A stretch of 64,000 nt of DNA from Paenibacillus antri (GCF_005765165.1 NZ_VCIW01000002.1:1-64000), one strand, 5' to 3'; shown: positions 7,517 through 16,222, counted from the stretch's first letter. Made by a program: numbers and translations. The notes: generated from the sequence alone by a model not told the origin.

Positions 7517-7570
7517 GAACGCGAGCCATAGGGGCGTCCGGATCACCCCGGACCCCCCTATGGCTCGTTC
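7517..7570 (+). terminator. Long imperfect hairpin between pspA and liaF
   Basis: An inverted repeat of about 22 bp (GAGCCATAGGGG...CCCCTATGGCTC, with an inner GTCCGG/CCGGAC and outer CGAAC/GTTCG separated by a 2-nt bulge). There is no T run after it. It may attenuate transcription or stabilise the upstream mRNA, so that pspA is made in excess over the regulators. Confidence 0.6.
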
Positions 7571-7617
7571 GCGGACGGCATCGGCACGGCTCCCGAAGGG
7601 GGAAGGAGGCGGCACCA

Positions 7618-8310
7618 ATGGAACACGGCAAACGCAATACAGCCTTCTTGTTTATCGGCGCGGGATTGTATCTCGTCATCGGCCATCTGTTCGATTTCGT
7701 CACTGCCGGGGCGTTGGTGCTCGGCTTCTTCGGCTTCGCGATCGTTCGAGCCGCCTCGGACGAAGAACGGAAGGACTTATCCGGTTATCTTCTGCTCGGC
7801 GTCGCGGCGCTCGTCCTGCTCGCCAATCATCTAGCCTTCCTCGTCATCGTAGCGATCGTCTTAGGGTTGTGGTACTATCGTCAATCCAAACGAAAACCCG
7901 GAGAAGCGCCGGCAGCGTCGCCGAACCCGTTCGATACGTCCTTCGTCAAGCAGCATATCGTCGCCAACATTCGATGGGGACGCGGCGAACCGTGGACGGT
8001 TCGTTCGGCGCAGCTGTCGGTCGCCATCGCCGAAATCCAGATCGACATGACGAACGCGATCTTCGAAGAGCCGGTCGTCGATCTGCACCTGCAAGGGGTC
8101 ATCGGGGATATCGACATCGTCGTGCCGGAGGACGTCGGGCTGACCGTCGACGCGCAGGTCGCCATCGGCGAAATTCACGTGGCGGGCGAACGCGGCGCGG
8201 GCATCATGAACCGTCTCGTCTGGCGTTCGCCGAACTTCGACGTCGCGGAGCACCGGGTGCAACTGCATATTTCGTACGCGGTCGCCGACGTCGACGTGAA
8301 AGTGCTGTGA
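7618..8310 (+). CDS. liaF: LiaF-like membrane sensor/inhibitor of the Lia system
   Basis: A 230-aa protein. N-terminal membrane part with hydrophobic segments (about 9-27, 29-45, 57-85). The soluble C-terminal domain (about 105-230) has the repetitive hydrophobic strands of the LiaF C-terminal domain (IDMTNAIFEEPVVDLHLQGV, then IGDIDIVVPEDVGLTVDAQV). LiaF in Bacillus keeps the kinase LiaS inactive until lipid-II-cycle or envelope stress. GGAAGGAGGCGGCACC lies directly before the ATG. It is 16 bp upstream of the kinase gene, as in known liaFSR operons. Confidence 0.87.
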   Translation: MEHGKRNTAFLFIGAGLYLVIGHLFDFVTAGALVLGFFGFAIVRAASDEERKDLSGYLLLGVAALVLLANHLAFLVIVAIVLGLWYYRQSKRKPGEAPAASPNPFDTSFVKQHIVANIRWGRGEPWTVRSAQLSVAIAEIQIDMTNAIFEEPVVDLHLQGVIGDIDIVVPEDVGLTVDAQVAIGEIHVAGERGAGIMNRLVWRSPNFDVAEHRVQLHISYAVADVDVKVL

Positions 8311-8326
8311 ACGGGAGGAGCCGGGC

Positions 8327-9388
8327 ATGATTCCGAAATTGACGAGTTTGATGTGGAGAACGATGGCCGAGGGGATTATGCTCGGCCTTGCTTTATTTCT
8401 AGTCGTGACCTTGTCGGTCCAGAGCTTCGCCTTGCTGCGTCCGACCGACTGGCAAAGCGGTCTCCGGTTTACCGGGATCACGATTCTGTTCGTCTCCGCG
8501 GTCGGCGCCGCTTACGGGTATTGGCAAAGCATTCGGCTGAAGCGAAGAATCGAAACGCTGGAAGAGGCGATGCTGTATTTGGAGAAGGGGCATCTGTCGC
8601 GGCCGATGCCTCATCTCGGCGAGGACGAGATCGGCAGGTTGGCGGAGCGTCTGGGCGCGATCAGCGGCAAGTGGGAGGAACAGGTGACGTCGCTCCAACG
8701 CTTGTCGACGAACAACGCGGAGCTCGCCGAGAAGGCGCGGCTGTCCGCCGTCGTGGAAGAGCGGCAGCGGCTCGCCAGAGACTTGCACGACGCCGTCTCC
8801 CAGCAGTTGTTCGCCATCTCGATGACGGCGACGGCGCTCGGCCGCACGCTCGAGAAAGATTTGGAGAGGGCTAAGCGGCAGGTGGCGCTCATCGAAGAGA
8901 TGTCTTCCGTCGCGCAATCGGAGATGCGCGCGCTGCTGCTTCATCTGCGGCCGGTCCATCTCGAAGGCAAGCCGTTCGCCGTCGCGCTGCGCGAACTGCT
9001 GCAGGAGCTATCGACGAAGATGCCGGTGGCCATTCAGTGGGAGATGGACGAGGACATCCGCCTGGCCAAGGGCGTGGAGGATCAGCTGTTCCGCATCGCG
9101 CAGGAAGCTATATCCAATACGCTGCGCCATTCTCGCGCCGAGCGGCTCGAGATGAAGCTGCTGCGCCGGGTCGACGGCGTGCGGCTCAGCATCCGGGACA
9201 ACGGGATCGGCTTCGAATTGGATAAGAAAAAGCAAGCGTCTTACGGCCTCATGTCCATGGCCGAGCGCGTCAACGAAATCGGCGGGTTCATGAATATCGT
9301 TACCGCGCCGGGCAAAGGGACGAGGATCGAAATTCGCGTGCCGGTACCGGTCGACGAGGAAGAGGGAGCGAACGATGATGACGAGTAA
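8327..9388 (+). CDS. liaS: LiaS-like sensor histidine kinase
   Basis: A 353-aa kinase with two membrane helices (about 13-36 and 50-66) separated by a very short extracellular loop, typical of intramembrane-sensing kinases. A HAMP-like region (about 68-120) and a HisKA_3 dimerisation domain follow, with phospho-acceptor His154 in [14 protein letters not shown]. The HATPase domain has the N box ([10 protein letters not shown]) and G boxes ([23 protein letters not shown]). The 3' end overlaps the response regulator gene by 14 bp, so the pair is translationally coupled. Confidence 0.9.
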   Translation: MIPKLTSLMWRTMAEGIMLGLALFLVVTLSVQSFALLRPTDWQSGLRFTGITILFVSAVGAAYGYWQSIRLKRRIETLEEAMLYLEKGHLSRPMPHLGEDEIGRLAERLGAISGKWEEQVTSLQRLSTNNAELAEKARLSAVVEERQRLARDLHDAVSQQLFAISMTATALGRTLEKDLERAKRQVALIEEMSSVAQSEMRALLLHLRPVHLEGKPFAVALRELLQELSTKMPVAIQWEMDEDIRLAKGVEDQLFRIAQEAISNTLRHSRAERLEMKLLRRVDGVRLSIRDNGIGFELDKKKQASYGLMSMAERVNEIGGFMNIVTAPGKGTRIEIRVPVPVDEEEGANDDDE

Positions 9389-10022
9389 CGTGAAAGTATT
9401 GCTGGTGGACGACCATGAGATGGTGCGCATCGGCCTTGCGGCCGTGCTCGGCACCGAGGACGGCATCGAAGTGGTCGGGGAAGCGTCGAGCGGCAAGGAA
9501 GGGCTGCGATTAGCGGAGCAATACCGCCCGGACGTCGTCTTGATGGATCTCGTCATGGAAGAGATGGACGGCATCGAGACGACGCGCCGGATGATGGAGA
9601 AGTTCCCGGATTGTAAGGTAATCGTGCTGACGAGCTATCTTGACGACGAGAAGCTGTACCCGGTCATCGAAGCCGGAGCGTTCAGCTACTTGCTGAAGAC
9701 GTCGCGGGCGACGGAGATCGCCGCCGCGATTCGCGCCGCGGCGAACGGCCAACCGGTGTTGGAGTCGCAGGTCGCGTCGAAGATGATGAACCGGTTCCGC
9801 CAGCCGAAGGCCGAAGCACTGCCGCATCACGAGCTGACCGAGCGGGAGATGGAAGTGCTGAAGCTTATCGCTAAGGGCCGCTCCAATCAAGAGCTTGCGG
9901 ACGAGCTGTACATCGGCATTAAGACCGTCAAGTTCCACGTGACGAACATCTTAGGGAAGCTGGGCGTGGAGGATCGCACGCAGGCGGCCATCTACGCGCA
10001 TAAGAACGGACTGGCGGACTGA
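9375..10022 (+). CDS. liaR: LiaR-like response regulator (NarL/FixJ family)
   Basis: A 215-aa regulator. The receiver domain (about 5-122) has the acidic pocket (VDDHE), phospho-acceptor Asp58 (VVLMDLVM), the switch Thr and the conserved Lys in YLLKTSR. The C-terminal LuxR-type helix-turn-helix (about 147-212) includes [20 protein letters not shown] and a [14 protein letters not shown] recognition region. It is the cognate partner of the kinase overlapping it upstream. By analogy it activates the cluster's own promoter and other envelope-stress genes. Last gene of the cluster. Confidence 0.92.
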   Translation: MMTSNVKVLLVDDHEMVRIGLAAVLGTEDGIEVVGEASSGKEGLRLAEQYRPDVVLMDLVMEEMDGIETTRRMMEKFPDCKVIVLTSYLDDEKLYPVIEAGAFSYLLKTSRATEIAAAIRAAANGQPVLESQVASKMMNRFRQPKAEALPHHELTEREMEVLKLIAKGRSNQELADELYIGIKTVKFHVTNILGKLGVEDRTQAAIYAHKNGLAD

Positions 10023-10115
10023 TTCGCCGCCGGGGGAGACAGATGTCCAATCCGACCGAGTCTTCCGCGAATACCGTAGTTAGCAATACGGTGTTCGTCG
10101 GAAGGACGGTGGCTT

Positions 10116-10565
10116 ATGATTCGCGGCAGAAGGCCGGCGTCGGACGACAAGCCCATTTTGCGTCTGATCCGGCAAGAACTGATCCCTTTGAATCCTCCGC
10201 AACTGCGTCCGCGATGGTCGAAGCGGGAAATTCTCAGGCGGGTGGACCGCGGCGCGACGTTCGTCTGGGTGCCCGACGGGAAGCCATACGCCCCCGCCGC
10301 CGGGTTCCTTACGGCGGTCGTCCGCGGCGACGAGCTGTTCGTCGACATGCTGGCGATGGATCGCGCCTTCCAAGGGGCCGGAGCCGGCGGAGAGCTGCTG
10401 CGGCGAGCGGAGAAATACGGCATCGATCGGGGCTGCCGGGTGATGCGGTTGTACGTCAACGACGACAACGCGCGGGGCATCCGCTTCTATAGGAAGCACG
10501 GCATGGCTGCGGTATGGCACGAATCGGGCATTCAGAGTTATGTAATGGAGAAGCGGATCGGGTAA
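10116..10565 (+). CDS. GNAT-family N-acetyltransferase
   Basis: A 149-aa protein with a GNAT fold. The acetyl-CoA loop appears as DRAFQGAGAGGELLRRAEKY (Q/R-x-x-G-x-G/A pattern, about residues 86-105), followed by the typical RLYVNDDNARGIRFYRKHGM strand-helix before the C-terminal strand (YVMEKRI). Substrate cannot be told from sequence. The upstream ribosome site is weak (GGACGGTGG). It ends at a hairpin shared with the convergent minus-strand gene, so it is probably transcribed alone or by read-through from liaR. Confidence 0.82.
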   Translation: MIRGRRPASDDKPILRLIRQELIPLNPPQLRPRWSKREILRRVDRGATFVWVPDGKPYAPAAGFLTAVVRGDELFVDMLAMDRAFQGAGAGGELLRRAEKYGIDRGCRVMRLYVNDDNARGIRFYRKHGMAAVWHESGIQSYVMEKRIG

Positions 10566-10578
10566 CCGACCGCTTCTT
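10549..10578. terminator. Hairpin between convergent genes
   Basis: GAAGCGG-A-TCGG / CCGA-CCGCTTC with a GTAA tetraloop and one bulged A. It overlaps the stop of the GNAT gene and faces the end of the minus-strand gene. A short TTC tail follows, so it is probably bidirectional. Confidence 0.55.
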
Positions 10579-10584
10579 CGCGCG

Positions 10585-10965
10585 TTACGGCAGCAGCGCG
10601 AACAACAGCGCGATCGTCGCGAGGTCGAGCGCCAGTCCGGGTCCGGGCGGGACGATCGGTCCATAAGGGTTGTAAGGTCCGTACGGAATCGCAGGCGTAA
10701 ACGGGGACGGCGGGAGCGCGGCGTTCGAGGACGCGCGCTTGCTCTTGCGCTTGCCGACCTTGGCCTGAACGGTCGCTTTCTTGGTCAGCTTGCGGCGCTT
10801 CGCCTTCGCCTTCGCCGCGGCGGGTCCGCCGTTCAGATGGAGACAGCCCTTCTCGCAGCCGGTCAAGATGCCGTAGTGACGCGTGCCGTCCATCAGGACG
10901 ACGCCGACCGGGCGATTCATAAAGATGCGTACATGTTCTTCGCGAACCGGATATTCCACATGCAT
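10585..10965 (-). CDS. Small basic hypothetical protein with Sm-like N-terminus
   Basis: A 126-aa protein not assigned to a family. The N-terminus (residues 1-50; VRIFMNRPVGVVLMDGTRHY, then GILTGC and LHLNGG) reads like a small five-stranded barrel, similar in pattern to LSm or spore-coat DUF2642-type domains. The middle (about 52-82) is very basic (AKAKAKRRKLTKKA). Then come Pro-Tyr-Gly repeats (PYGPYNPYGP) and a hydrophobic C-terminus. The start is set at the ATG that follows GGGAGGTGTG. Such tripartite proteins are often spore or nucleic-acid associated; this is inference only. Confidence 0.6.
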   Translation of the reverse strand: MHVEYPVREEHVRIFMNRPVGVVLMDGTRHYGILTGCEKGCLHLNGGPAAAKAKAKRRKLTKKATVQAKVGKRKSKRASSNAALPPSPFTPAIPYGPYNPYGPIVPPGPGLALDLATIALLFALLP

Positions 10966-11162
10966 GCCGGATTCACACCTCCCAAGGGGCATATACCATA
11001 CTGTATTCGCCCGTTCCGGTCCGCGCCCGCATCGGGACGGACCGACCGCGCCCATTTTTCCGGGGCGGACGAGTTTCGTAGCATTTTCCCGCGGTGTTTG
11101 ATAAACTGGGAATATTGCCGTGTTCTCACGGCCAAAATTTACATAAGAAAGAATGAGGCCGC

Positions 11163-12710
11163 ATGAACTTATCCCCGGATGGAGCCGTAATCGTCCTGTT
11201 CGGAGCGACCGGCGACCTGGCCCGGCGCAAGCTGTTCCCGGCGTTCTATAGTTTATATAGGGAAGGAAAGCTGAGCGACCGGTTCGCCGTCGTCGGCGTC
11301 GCCCGCCGCCCGAGAACCGACGAGCAATTCCAAGAAGACGTCCTTGAATCGATCCGCGAGTTCGCCCGTCATCAACCGGGAGAAGACGACGATTGGGACG
11401 CGTTCGCTTCCCATTTCCGCTACATGTCGCTCGACATTCACGATCTGGACGGCTTCCGCCGTCTGAACTCCCTCGCCGGGCAATTAGACGAGACGTTCGC
11501 GGTCGGGGGCAATCGGCTGTTCTACCTGGCGCTCGCGCCCGAGCTGTTCGGCGACGTATCGCTGAACCTGAAGGGCGGCGGGCTGCTGGATTCCGCCGGT
11601 TGGCACCGCCTTGTCATCGAGAAGCCTTTCGGCTACGACTTGGAGTCGGCCGAGAAGCTGAACGAAGAGCTTCGTCGCGTGTTCCCGGAAGAAGACATCT
11701 ACCGGATCGACCATTACCTCGGCAAGGAGATGGTCCAGAACATCGAGGTAATCCGCTTCACGAACGCGTTCTTCGAGCCGCTGTGGAACAACCGCTACAT
11801 CTCGAACATCCAGATCACGCTCAGCGAGACGGTCGGGGTCGAAGAGCGCGGCGGTTACTACGACACGGCGGGAGCGCTGCGGGACATGGGGCAAAACCAT
11901 ATGCTGCAGATGGTGACGATGATGGCGATGGAGCCGCCGAGCGTGCTGCATCCCGAAGCGGTACGGGACGAGAAGGTGAAGGTGCTGAAGAGCATGCGCC
12001 TGTACAAGGACGCCGAAGACGTCCGCCGGAACGTCGTTCGCGGGCAATACGTCGCCGGGGAGTCGAAGGGGAAGGCGCTGCGCGGCTATTTGGAAGAGGA
12101 TAAAGTGCCGGAGCATTCGACGACGGAGACGTATTTCGCGGCGAAAATTTTCGTCGACAACTTCCGCTGGGCAGGCGTGCCGTTCTACGTACGTACTGGA
12201 AAAAGGCTGCCGGCCAAGGCGACGGAAGTCGTCGTCGAGTTCAAAAACGTGCCGGAGAACGTCTATCTGGCGAGCAAGCATCAGCTGCAGACGAACCTGC
12301 TCGTCTTCCGGGTCAATCCGATGGAAGGCGTCTACATAAAGTTCAACGCGAAGGCGCCCGGCTCGGAGGAGCGGATCGTTCCGGTGGCGATGGATTTCTG
12401 CCACTCGAACGGCGTCGGCATCAATACGCCGGAAGCGTACGAGCGGCTCATCCACGACGCGGTGCGCGGCGATTCGACGTATTTCACCCGCTGGGACGAG
12501 GTGGCGGCCGCTTGGCGGTTCGTAGACCGCATCGCGGCGGCATGGCGCGAATCGAACGACGACTTGCAGACGTACCCGGCGGGCTCGTGGGGGCCGGAGG
12601 CGGCCGCGGCGATGCTGGAGCGGGAAGGCCACCGGTGGTGGCCGGTGAACGGGCAGCGCGACGACGACCAGGCCATTCGCCTCAGCAGCGATATCTCGGC
12701 GTCGACTTGA
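11163..12710 (+). CDS. zwf: Glucose-6-phosphate 1-dehydrogenase
   Basis: A 515-aa enzyme of full length. The N-terminal Rossmann motif is LFGATGDLARRKLFPAFYSL (about 11-30). The catalytic signature RIDHYLGKEMVQN starts at about residue 181 (His184, Lys188), and EKPFGYDL precedes it. It oxidises glucose-6-phosphate to 6-phosphogluconolactone with NADP, the first step of the oxidative pentose phosphate pathway, in the cytoplasm. GAATGAGG lies shortly before the ATG. prfC follows 22 bp downstream and may be cotranscribed. Confidence 0.96.
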   Translation: MNLSPDGAVIVLFGATGDLARRKLFPAFYSLYREGKLSDRFAVVGVARRPRTDEQFQEDVLESIREFARHQPGEDDDWDAFASHFRYMSLDIHDLDGFRRLNSLAGQLDETFAVGGNRLFYLALAPELFGDVSLNLKGGGLLDSAGWHRLVIEKPFGYDLESAEKLNEELRRVFPEEDIYRIDHYLGKEMVQNIEVIRFTNAFFEPLWNNRYISNIQITLSETVGVEERGGYYDTAGALRDMGQNHMLQMVTMMAMEPPSVLHPEAVRDEKVKVLKSMRLYKDAEDVRRNVVRGQYVAGESKGKALRGYLEEDKVPEHSTTETYFAAKIFVDNFRWAGVPFYVRTGKRLPAKATEVVVEFKNVPENVYLASKHQLQTNLLVFRVNPMEGVYIKFNAKAPGSEERIVPVAMDFCHSNGVGINTPEAYERLIHDAVRGDSTYFTRWDEVAAAWRFVDRIAAAWRESNDDLQTYPAGSWGPEAAAAMLEREGHRWWPVNGQRDDDQAIRLSSDISAST

Positions 12711-12732
12711 CCAGGAAGGATCAATCGCAACT

Positions 12733-14307
12733 ATGACTACGGAACAAATCAATAAAGAAGTGGAGAAACGGCGCACGTTCGCCATCATCTCCCACCCGGA
12801 CGCGGGGAAGACGACGTTAACCGAGAAGCTGCTCTTGTTCGGCGGCGCCATTCGTCTCGCCGGCACGGTGAAGGGACGGAAGGCGGCCAAGTTCGCGACG
12901 TCCGACTGGATGGAAATCGAGAAGCAGCGGGGCATCTCGGTCACGTCCAGCGTTATGCAATTCGATTATTCGGGCAAGCGGATCAATATTCTCGATACGC
13001 CGGGTCACCAAGACTTCAGCGAAGACACGTACCGGACGCTGACGGCGGCCGACAGCGCGGTCATGCTGATCGACTCCGCGAAGGGCGTCGAGGCGCAGAC
13101 GAAGAAGCTGTTCCAAGTGTGCCGCATGCGCGGCATTCCGATCTTCACCTTCATCAATAAACTCGACCGCGAAGGACGGGACCCGTTCGACCTGATGGAA
13201 GAGCTCGAGGAAGTGCTCGGCATCCGCTCCTATCCGATGAACTGGCCGATCGGCCAAGGCCGCGCTCTCAAGGGCGTCTACGACCGCCGGCAGTCCCGGA
13301 TCGAGCTGTTCAACGGCGACGATCATTCGACGATCTCCGTCGAGGACGTGAAGGGCTACGACGATCCGCTCGTAGAGAAAGTGGCGGGCGAGCATCTGTA
13401 CAAGCAGCTCCGCGAGGAGCTCGAGCTGCTCGAAGTCGCGGGCGACGCCTTCGATATGGAGAAGGTATCCCGCGGGGAGCTGACTCCCGTCTTCTTCGGG
13501 AGCGCCGTCAACAACTTCGGGGTACAGACGTTCCTCGACAACTTCTTGAAGCTCGCGCCGCCTCCGACGCCTCGCAAGAGCGAGACGGGCGTCGTGACGC
13601 CGGAGGAACCGAAGTTTTCCGGATACGTCTTCAAGATCCAAGCGAACATGAATCCGGCGCACCGGGACCGCATCGCGTTCCTGCGCATCGTCTCCGGGAA
13701 GTTCGAACGCGGCATGTCCGTGAAGCATGTGCGCGTCGGCAAGGAGATTAAGCTGTCTCAGCCGCAGCAGTTCCTGGCGCAAGACCGGGACATCGTCGAG
13801 GACGCGTATCCGGGAGACATCATCGGTCTGTTCGACCCGGGCATCTTCCGCATCGGCGACACGCTCGCCGAGAAGAGCGACATCACCTTCAACGAGCTGC
13901 CGGTATTCTCCCCCGAGATTTTCGCGAAAGTCGTCGTGAAGAATGCGCTCAAGCATAAGCAGTACCAGAAAGGCATCGATCAGCTGACGGAGGAAGGCAC
14001 CATTCAGGTATTCCGGACGATCGGCTTCGAGGACACCATTCTCGGCGTCGTCGGACAGCTGCAGTTCGAGGTGTTCGAATATCGGATGAAGCATGAATAC
14101 GGCGTTGACGTAGCGCTGCAGCGGCAGCCGTTCCAATTCGCCCGATGGGTCGTAGGGGAACATGTCGATCCTACTAAATTCCGGGTCAACTCGATTCTCT
14201 GTCATGACAAAAATGACAACTACGTAGCGTTGTTCGAGAGCGAATACGCGATGCGGACCGCCATCGAGCGGAACGAGAAGCTGCAGTTTCTGGAGACGGC
14301 GCCGTAA
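12733..14307 (+). CDS. prfC: Peptide chain release factor 3 (RF3)
   Basis: A 524-aa translational GTPase. G1 is HPDAGKTTLTEK (about 22-33), then KFATSDWMEIEKQRGISVTS (G2 region), DTPGHQDFSEDT (G3) and NKLDREGRDP (G4). RF3-specific features include the DWMEIEKQRGISV stretch and the C-terminal FEVFEYRMKHEYGVDV. RF3 recycles RF1/RF2 from the ribosome after peptide release and contributes to post-transfer quality control. AGGAAGGA precedes the ATG. The next gene has its own promoter. Confidence 0.95.
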   Translation: MTTEQINKEVEKRRTFAIISHPDAGKTTLTEKLLLFGGAIRLAGTVKGRKAAKFATSDWMEIEKQRGISVTSSVMQFDYSGKRINILDTPGHQDFSEDTYRTLTAADSAVMLIDSAKGVEAQTKKLFQVCRMRGIPIFTFINKLDREGRDPFDLMEELEEVLGIRSYPMNWPIGQGRALKGVYDRRQSRIELFNGDDHSTISVEDVKGYDDPLVEKVAGEHLYKQLREELELLEVAGDAFDMEKVSRGELTPVFFGSAVNNFGVQTFLDNFLKLAPPPTPRKSETGVVTPEEPKFSGYVFKIQANMNPAHRDRIAFLRIVSGKFERGMSVKHVRVGKEIKLSQPQQFLAQDRDIVEDAYPGDIIGLFDPGIFRIGDTLAEKSDITFNELPVFSPEIFAKVVVKNALKHKQYQKGIDQLTEEGTIQVFRTIGFEDTILGVVGQLQFEVFEYRMKHEYGVDVALQRQPFQFARWVVGEHVDPTKFRVNSILCHDKNDNYVALFESEYAMRTAIERNEKLQFLETAP

Positions 14308-14320
14308 CGGAATTACCCGC

Positions 14321-14384
14321 GATTCCTACCGAAAATAGGAGCGGATTCCTACTCTTTTCTATGAAAGTCGCTTGAAAATAGGAG
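14321..14384 (+). repeat. Paired direct repeats upstream of the LytTR gene
   Basis: GATTCCTAC occurs at 14321 and 14344, and GAAAATAGGAG at 14331 and 14374 (43 bp apart); the two motifs are partly complementary. They lie upstream of an extended -10. LytTR proteins usually bind spaced direct repeats, so this could be an autoregulatory site. Confidence 0.45.
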
Positions 14385-14425
14385 TACTTTTCCTGAAGTT
14401 GCTATTTCCATACTATGGAACTTTA

Positions 14426-14434
14426 TGGTATACT
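14426..14434 (+). promoter_or_regulatory. Extended -10 promoter of the LytTR gene
   Basis: TGGTATACT (TGn plus TATACT) about 50 bp before the start codon. A weak -35 (TTCCAT) lies 17 bp upstream. Position and extended -10 make it a good candidate. Confidence 0.5.
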
Positions 14435-14482
14435 TCAGTCATAGGACTTTTGACAAGCTTCCAATGAAAAGAGTGATGATTG

Positions 14483-14902
14483 ATGATGATGACAGTGCTT
14501 AAGCTGTGCGCCGACGGTTCGACGGAACTAGCCTGCATCAGCCTGCTCGACGTGGACTACATGGAGATCGAAGGGCGCAAGATCGTATACCACGTCGACC
14601 AAGCGAAGTACCGCCACATCTCGACGCTGTCCGAGCTGGAAGAGCATCTGGCGGCGCAAGGATTCGACATGTTGGACAAGACGAACCTCGTGAACTTGAA
14701 CCGAGTCGCTTCGTTCGACGACACCCAAGGCAAAGTGTACTTCCAAGACCCAGTGACGAGCAGCAGCAAGTACGCTACGGTCGCCTTGATTAAACAGAAG
14801 CTGATTCGCCGAGAGATGCTGCATTCGGCCGCGGCGCATATTCGCGAAATTTTGAAGCGGATTAAGCTGAACGAGCTCAAGCAGCGCATTATGGAGTTTT
14901 AA
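14483..14902 (+). CDS. Stand-alone LytTR-domain DNA-binding protein
   Basis: A 139-aa protein that is essentially a LytTR domain: strands around YMEIEGRKIVYHV, a RHISTLSELEEHLAAQGFDM helix-turn segment (the family's T/S-L-x-x-L-E pattern), FDMLDKTNLVNLNRVASFD, and a C-terminal helix (HIREILKRIKLNELKQRIME). There is no receiver or membrane part. Three ATG codons in a row (14483, 14486, 14489) can serve as start. A strong terminator follows, so it is monocistronic. LytTR proteins are transcription regulators; targets here are unknown, possibly itself through the upstream repeats. Confidence 0.75.
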   Translation: MMMTVLKLCADGSTELACISLLDVDYMEIEGRKIVYHVDQAKYRHISTLSELEEHLAAQGFDMLDKTNLVNLNRVASFDDTQGKVYFQDPVTSSSKYATVALIKQKLIRREMLHSAAAHIREILKRIKLNELKQRIMEF

Positions 14903-14910
14903 CGATGGAC

Positions 14911-14938
14911 GCACCGGGGAGCCGGTGCTCTTTTTTTT
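14911..14938 (+). terminator. Rho-independent terminator of the LytTR gene
   Basis: GCACCGG/CCGGTGC stem with a 4-nt loop followed by TC and eight T residues (14931-14938). Confidence 0.92.
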
Positions 14939-15029
14939 GCGCGGGGACGTTCGCTGCGCCGGCCGCTCGAGACGGGCGTCCGAAGCGGCGGCGGAGGGAA
15001 CGGACAGGGGCGAGGACTTGCGGATGGAA

Positions 15030-15236
15030 TCAGTGCGGAAGATGCTCTCGAATCGTGTCGACCATCTTGTCCTGCTGCTCTTTGTCGATGTTTTTCCAGA
15101 GTACCTCGAATAACACGCCCAAGCCGGGAAGGGCGCGTTCGTCGCCGTCGATCGCGTCTTCGATCGTCTCGCGCAAGTCCTCGATCGACTTCGGTTCCAT
15201 CTTCTTGTAGATCGCTTGGCGTAAACTTAAGATCAT
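15030..15236 (-). CDS. sspI: Small acid-soluble spore protein I
   Basis: A 68-aa protein, MILSLRQAIYKKMEPKSIED then LRETIEDAIDGDERALPGLG and VLFEVLWKNI. The LPGLGVLFEV(L/I)W core and length match SspI (minor small acid-soluble spore protein) of Bacillus. The start at 15236 follows GCGGAGGTAAAACG; longer in-frame versions are not supported. SspI is expressed in the forespore and deposited in the spore core. This is one of the clearest signs that the host forms endospores. Confidence 0.92.
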   Translation of the reverse strand: MILSLRQAIYKKMEPKSIEDLRETIEDAIDGDERALPGLGVLFEVLWKNIDKEQQDKMVDTIREHLPH

Positions 15237-15390
15237 CGTTTTACCTCCGCTTTGCTGTTCCGAATCGGTATCGGGGATAGTATGCGCGGCGGGGCGCCTT
15301 TTCATGCCTCGGAGACCGGTTGGCGCAAGGCGAGCGTTTTGTCATACAATAGGGGTACTTTACTTTGTTTGGGGAAAAGGGGGCGGACAT

Positions 15391-16200
15391 ATGCGCGAGG
15401 CGGAGCCGATACGCTCCCTGCAAAATCCGCAGGTCAAAGCGTGGGCGTCCTTGCTCAGCAAGAAAGGGCGGGACGAAGCGGGACGGTTTCTGGTCGAAGG
15501 GGCGCACCTCGTCGTCGAAGCGCTCCGCAGCGGTTACGACGTGGCGGAGGTGTTGTACGTGCCGGGCAGTCCGGCGGCGGCGGAGGCTGCCGCAGCTGCC
15601 GGCCGAAGCACGCCGGATTGGATTCCCGTATCGGAGCAGGTGATGGCTAAGGTGGCGGAAGCCCGCACGCCGCAGGGCGTCGCCGCGGTCGTGAAGCAGC
15701 GAACCACGACACTGGACGAGCTGCTGGCCGCGAAGGGCCAGGGGCCGTTCATCGCCGTGGACGCGGTGCAGGACCCCGGCAACCTCGGCACGATTCTGCG
15801 AAGCGCGGACGCGGCCGGCGCCCGAGCGGTGCTTCTCGGCGTCGGCACGGTCGACGTCTACAACCCGAAGACGATTCGCGCGACGATGGGGGCGCTGTTC
15901 CATGTGCCGATCGTCGCGTGCGATCTGGCGGAGGCGCTGCCTCGGGCGAAGAACGCCGGCGTCCGCGTCGTCGGCACGTCGCTGGAGGCGCGCCGCTCCT
16001 GTTACGAGGCGCCGCTCGGCGGCGATATGTGCTTCTTGTTCGGCAACGAAGGAGCGGGCGTATCGCCTCGTCTGCTCGCGTTGGCGGACGAGACGGTCAT
16101 TATTCCGATGCGCGGCGAGGCGGAATCGCTGAACGTGGCGATGGCGGCGACGGTGCTGTTGTTCGAGGCGCTGCGGCAGCGGGAGTATGGCAACGCGTAA
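15391..16200 (+). CDS. TrmH/SpoU-family RNA 2'-O-methyltransferase
   Basis: A 269-aa protein with an N-terminal substrate-binding domain (SLQNPQVKAWASLLSKKGRD, then FLVEGAHLVVEAL) and a C-terminal SPOUT methyltransferase domain. Motif 1 is NLGTILRSADAAGA, motif 2 is FLFGNEGAGVSPRLLALAD and motif 3 is IPMRGEAESLNVAMAATVLL, the trefoil-knot SAM site. The type resembles YsgA/RlmB-like 23S rRNA 2'-O-ribose methyltransferases; the exact nucleotide target is not readable. The start at 15391 follows AAAGGGGGCGGAC. A hairpin lies just after the stop. Confidence 0.88.
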   Translation: MREAEPIRSLQNPQVKAWASLLSKKGRDEAGRFLVEGAHLVVEALRSGYDVAEVLYVPGSPAAAEAAAAAGRSTPDWIPVSEQVMAKVAEARTPQGVAAVVKQRTTTLDELLAAKGQGPFIAVDAVQDPGNLGTILRSADAAGARAVLLGVGTVDVYNPKTIRATMGALFHVPIVACDLAEALPRAKNAGVRVVGTSLEARRSCYEAPLGGDMCFLFGNEGAGVSPRLLALADETVIIPMRGEAESLNVAMAATVLLFEALRQREYGNA

Positions 16201-16222
16201 TAATGAAATCTTGCGTGATCCG

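Noticed and set aside
12817-14205. A 462-codon minus-strand open frame
   Set aside because: Shadow of prfC; no ribosome site and no recognisable domain.
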